From Magnetococcales bacterium (lineage in GTDB: Bacteria; Pseudomonadota; Magnetococcia; Magnetococcales; JADFYX01): DNA of 51,858 nucleotides. Position numbers and translations under genes: made by a program. Where the stretch lies: contig PEAM01000031.1 in assembly GCA_002753565.1 (NCBI GenBank), forward strand, positions 1 through 51,858. Reading direction: 5' to 3'. Below the pieces are notes generated by a model that did no database searches, was not told where the DNA came from, and worked only from the letters and a program-made list of their open reading frames with translations. Shown piece by piece: positions 49,525 through 51,858 of the stretch; within the stretch, counting starts at the first letter, position 1, and every line of letters starts with the position of its first letter.

Positions 49525-51147
49525 TCACATTTTTGAAAACCTAATAAAGATATCATAAACTGGATGAGCCTTTATTTCGTCAGAGCATCCACTTTCTGGG
49601 GCGCAAACATGACTTGAAAACTCAACAAATGGCCGTGTAGATTCCTCGTCAATTGCCCAAACCTCTAGAAGTAGCGCCCCATCCTCAAAATCTGTTGCAT
49701 CAAACAGAAATTCAAAAATCTGTTTTGAGTCGCTCCAGGCAACAGCCCTCCATAGATATCTTGGAAGTTTTCCAGTTACAGCAATTTCTCTAGCATCTGA
49801 AGGCCTGGATGCATCGATGAGAGCTTCTTTCTTGTACTGAATCAGAGTCGTTAAATATATTTCCCATTCTATATGAGTGTCTTTGATAGAGTTTCTTATG
49901 ATTTGATCGAACGCCACAATAATATTAAAGATAGATTCAAATGCTACCCGAATTTTTGGTGGTATTGAAAAAAGTAAATTTAATGGAAGAGCTCTTCCTG
50001 ATCCTATAGGCTCAGATCCTGTAACTCCCTTCCATGACGTTGAAAGAGACCATCTTTCCTTAACATCTTCTCCAGATTTGAATTTTACAGGAACTCCATC
50101 AAATTCCATCCGCGCATAAGGCCCAATCCCATCATCATGAACATATATTTTCTCAATCTTAGAAGATCTCAGGCTTATTGTTCCAGTGTTGTTAGCAAGC
50201 GAAACGTCTGTGGCTGCATTATTGCAAAAATTATATCCTGTGATTGCTACAGCATGATGCCCAATTGGAACACAGAAACCGTTTTTGTTGATGGATGATT
50301 CTGAGCAATCAAATAACTGGATGGCAAGCGTAATAGGAATTCCACATTTAATAAAAGCGTATATCTGAGCCTTCAAAATATCTTGGTTATCAATTCCTTT
50401 AACATAAGCTTCCAGGCCTACGTTTCTAACGGCATGTGCCATTTGTTGAAGATTCAGGCCCTTATTTGGGATGGGACGGCTTTCATTTGAAAGAAAAGCC
50501 GTTGCAGACTGAGTTATCTCAATTGGAGATGGTATCGGATGCTGAAAAAGTCGCCCGGTTGCTTGAAAAACAGACCATAGCGCACTTGTTGCGCACGCTG
50601 CAGCAACACTGTCTTGCTCTTGAAATGCGAGAGAGTTTTTAACTTTCAATGGAATCCCAAACAGATTCACATCATAGGATCTTGCTGTTACATAATGGCG
50701 ATCGTAGGAGTCATTTGATGAATACGTTTTTAAACATGTTCTTCCGAACATTTTCCTAGGAAGGGGCTTGACAACAACAAATCCGCAGTAAGACTTTGTG
50801 ATTTTCTCACTAAGGTGAACGTTTGCTACAAAATCTTTTAGAGTTTGGCTTAAATCATCGCCAGTGAATGCTTCGGAAAAAATATGAAGCCTAACGCAGT
50901 ATCTCTTGTAATTTTTAAAGCATCGCGCATAATACCCAGTATAATCGGCCAGGTAATCGTGATCCACATAATCATACTCAGTAACCACTGTTTTTGCATC
51001 GATGTCGATTGACGAGAAATAGTCAGAAAAGTATCTCTTTATAACCTTTGAATTTAGGTATTCCGCTGACGCTAGAGAGAATTCGGAAACAGCATCAATA
51101 AATGCCTCTGCCGAATATTCAAAAACACGATATGGTGGCTGTGGCAT
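49525..51147 (-). CDS. Papain/C39-like cysteine peptidase candidate
   Basis: The 540-aa protein has, near residues 176-200, LAFQEQDSVAAACATSALWS: a Gln six to eight residues before a Cys, the oxyanion and nucleophile pattern of papain-fold peptidases. Near 290-300, PIGHHAVAITGYNF supplies the catalytic His. A residue after it in VHDDGIGPYARM could orient it. The N-terminal 160 residues and the C-terminal 200 residues are unique and unrecognised. Base composition is clearly AT-rich, unlike the phage block, suggesting separate acquisition. A 62-aa gene lies just upstream on the same strand. It may process or activate a partner, but this is inferred. Confidence 0.65.
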   Translation of the reverse strand: MPQPPYRVFEYSAEAFIDAVSEFSLASAEYLNSKVIKRYFSDYFSSIDIDAKTVVTEYDYVDHDYLADYTGYYARCFKNYKRYCVRLHIFSEAFTGDDLSQTLKDFVANVHLSEKITKSYCGFVVVKPLPRKMFGRTCLKTYSSNDSYDRHYVTARSYDVNLFGIPLKVKNSLAFQEQDSVAAACATSALWSVFQATGRLFQHPIPSPIEITQSATAFLSNESRPIPNKGLNLQQMAHAVRNVGLEAYVKGIDNQDILKAQIYAFIKCGIPITLAIQLFDCSESSINKNGFCVPIGHHAVAITGYNFCNNAATDVSLANNTGTISLRSSKIEKIYVHDDGIGPYARMEFDGVPVKFKSGEDVKERWSLSTSWKGVTGSEPIGSGRALPLNLLFSIPPKIRVAFESIFNIIVAFDQIIRNSIKDTHIEWEIYLTTLIQYKKEALIDASRPSDAREIAVTGKLPRYLWRAVAWSDSKQIFEFLFDATDFEDGALLLEVWAIDEESTRPFVEFSSHVCAPESGCSDEIKAHPVYDIFIRFSKM

Positions 51148-51162
51148 TCATTTTCCTAATTC

Positions 51163-51351
51163 TTATATGGTAAATGGTTCCCTAAGCCTTTCTGGACTTG
51201 TTGACTGATTGCATTTTAACCACGCACTGATGCCGTTTGCAGCTTGCAATGCGGTGGAAATCTTCTCTGCTCGTTCTCTGTCCTGGATTTCCCTTGCCCT
51301 TGCTCTGTCCTCGGTTGGTTGATCACGATTGATTTGATCCTGGTTTGTCAT
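51163..51351 (-). CDS. Small charged protein upstream of the peptidase gene
   Basis: The 62-aa protein (MTNQDQINRDQPTEDRARAR at the start, then EKISTALQAANGISAWLKCN) is hydrophilic and helical with no recognised family. AGGAGGG lies about 8 nt before the ATG at 51351, so I prefer this to the longer frame at 51423. It ends 15 nt before the peptidase gene on the same strand, so the two are likely co-transcribed. It could be a regulator, inhibitor or substrate of the peptidase. Confidence 0.55.
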   Translation of the reverse strand: MTNQDQINRDQPTEDRARAREIQDRERAEKISTALQAANGISAWLKCNQSTSPERLREPFTI

Positions 51352-51423
51352 TATAAATGCCCCTCCTGCAGGAATGATCAGTATCGACTTTCTTAGCTGA
51401 GTGTCGGATGACTCGTAGCGCAT

Positions 51424-51731
51424 TCCGCAGTAAAAATCAATGGAATAAAAAATTCTTATGTGGTGTTTATGTGAGCTGATTACGCATTCCTTTTAGATAT
51501 CCAATCTGTCTGAGTGGAAATCACAATCGACTCTTAATTTACCTCCTGGAGAACAGGGAGCCTACAGTCAAACCATACATTTAACGGACTGGCTCAATGG
51601 CTAGGAAATTGAGGGGTATGCGTGCCACGACGAAGATGGCACGCACCAGGGTTCGATGGCACGCATAGTTTACCATCTGTAATTTCAGGTGATTCATGAT
51701 GGCACGCATACTTTCTATCCGTGCCACGCCT
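51424..51731. other. Gene-free stretch left of the partial IS copy
   Basis: No gene is supported in these 308 bases. The left part is AT-rich and may hold the promoter for the leftward small gene and peptidase. The right part holds the TGGCACGCA repeats listed separately. Confidence 0.5.
51619..51727. repeat. Cluster of TGGCACGCA repeats beside an IS
   Basis: TGCGTGCCA at 51619 and TGGCACGCA at 51637 form a perfect 9-bp inverted pair with a 9-base spacer. Two more direct copies of TGGCACGCA lie at 51657 and 51700, and a partial GTGCCA at 51722. The cluster ends just before the partial transposase gene, so it may include the terminal and subterminal repeats of that insertion element. The alternative is a binding site array. 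Confidence 0.55.
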
Positions 51732-51858
51732 CACGCAGCCTCCCGATAATACGAGCGGATCAATCCTCCCAACTTTTCCCTGCTCCGGATAGTCCCCGTC
51801 CTCCTGACCTTGAAATCCACATCCAGAACATTGTTATCGACCCCTTTGCCCTGGTGCG
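51732..51858 (-). CDS. Partial transposase, second IS copy (C terminus)
   Basis: The reverse strand encodes HQGKGVDNNVLDVDFKV and then TIRSREKLGGLIRSYYREAA before a TGA. This aligns with the C terminus of the transposase at 47485 (GMENNVLKIDFKP, IRSREALGGIIRSYYREAA) with many substitutions, so it is a related but not identical element. The gene runs off the right edge. Two related elements flanking the activator stub and peptidase could have moved them together. Confidence 0.85.

Noticed and set aside
51657-51720. TGGCACG copies as sigma54 promoters
   Set aside because: They match the -24 element, but none has a TTGCA-like -12 element at the right spacing, and they form a repeat array beside an IS.

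Overview
The window reads as a mobile, accessory stretch of a Gram-negative chromosome, most likely Pseudomonadota. The support is lambda-type head genes, a sigma54 activator, Shine-Dalgarno-led genes with many 4-nt start/stop overlaps, and an exported HIRAN protein with a Tat-like leader. I cannot fix the species. Base composition changes along the window: the phage block is GC-richer, while the Gabija genes, the TPR and cyclase-like genes and the far-right peptidase are visibly more AT-rich. No tRNA, rRNA or CRISPR array was seen.

Layout. (1) 1-1000: toxin-antitoxin genes on the minus strand (PIN toxin plus ribbon-helix-helix antitoxin, then a shortened HicB-like gene). (2) About 1.4-26.7 kb: a phage structural module on the plus strand. 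It has a ParB-methylase fusion, two HU/IHF-like genes, a minus-strand cassette of four small genes, then terminase, gpW, lambda-type portal, S49 protease with nested scaffold, gpD, gpE and FII-like head genes. Tail genes follow: Gp37, tail tube, a G/G-T frameshift pair, tape measure, and a large tip protein with discoidin-like domains and Trp repeats. Two opposite-strand cargo insertions (morons) sit inside it: a Cys-rich small protein and a MazE/AbrB-Doc toxin-antitoxin pair. No integrase, repressor or lysis gene is visible, so it is a partial or domesticated prophage, or its remaining genes lie to the left. (3) 26.7-31.3 kb: a Gabija pair (gajA, gajB) preceded by a 5'-nucleotidase. (4) 31.3-32.3 kb: small proteins, including a 46-aa membrane protein and the exported HIRAN protein. 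(5) 32.4-38.7 kb: a type I restriction operon hsdR-hsdM-hsdS in which every junction overlaps by 4 nt, including one to an uncatalogued 56-aa gene. (6) 38.8-47.5 kb: an RtcR-like CARF-sigma54 activator, divergent from ARPP-1 and ADP-ribosylglycohydrolase genes, a TPR gene, then a tight SWIM / cyclase-like / unknown trio. (7) 47.5-51.9 kb: an IS transposase, the stub of a second sigma54 activator, a papain/C39-like peptidase with a small upstream gene, and the edge of a second related IS copy.

How it fits together. The right half is a defence island: Gabija senses nucleotide pools and cuts DNA, and HsdRMS restricts unmodified DNA. The CARF-sigma54 regulator probably switches on the ADP-ribose operon when it detects a nucleic-acid damage signal, since its sensor resembles that of RtcR. 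The expected RNA-repair targets (rtcB, rtcA) are absent; ARPP-1 and an ADP-ribosylglycohydrolase take their place, with SWIM and cyclase-like genes behind. This cluster is the best candidate for an undescribed system. The nucleotidase-Gabija arrangement is the second.
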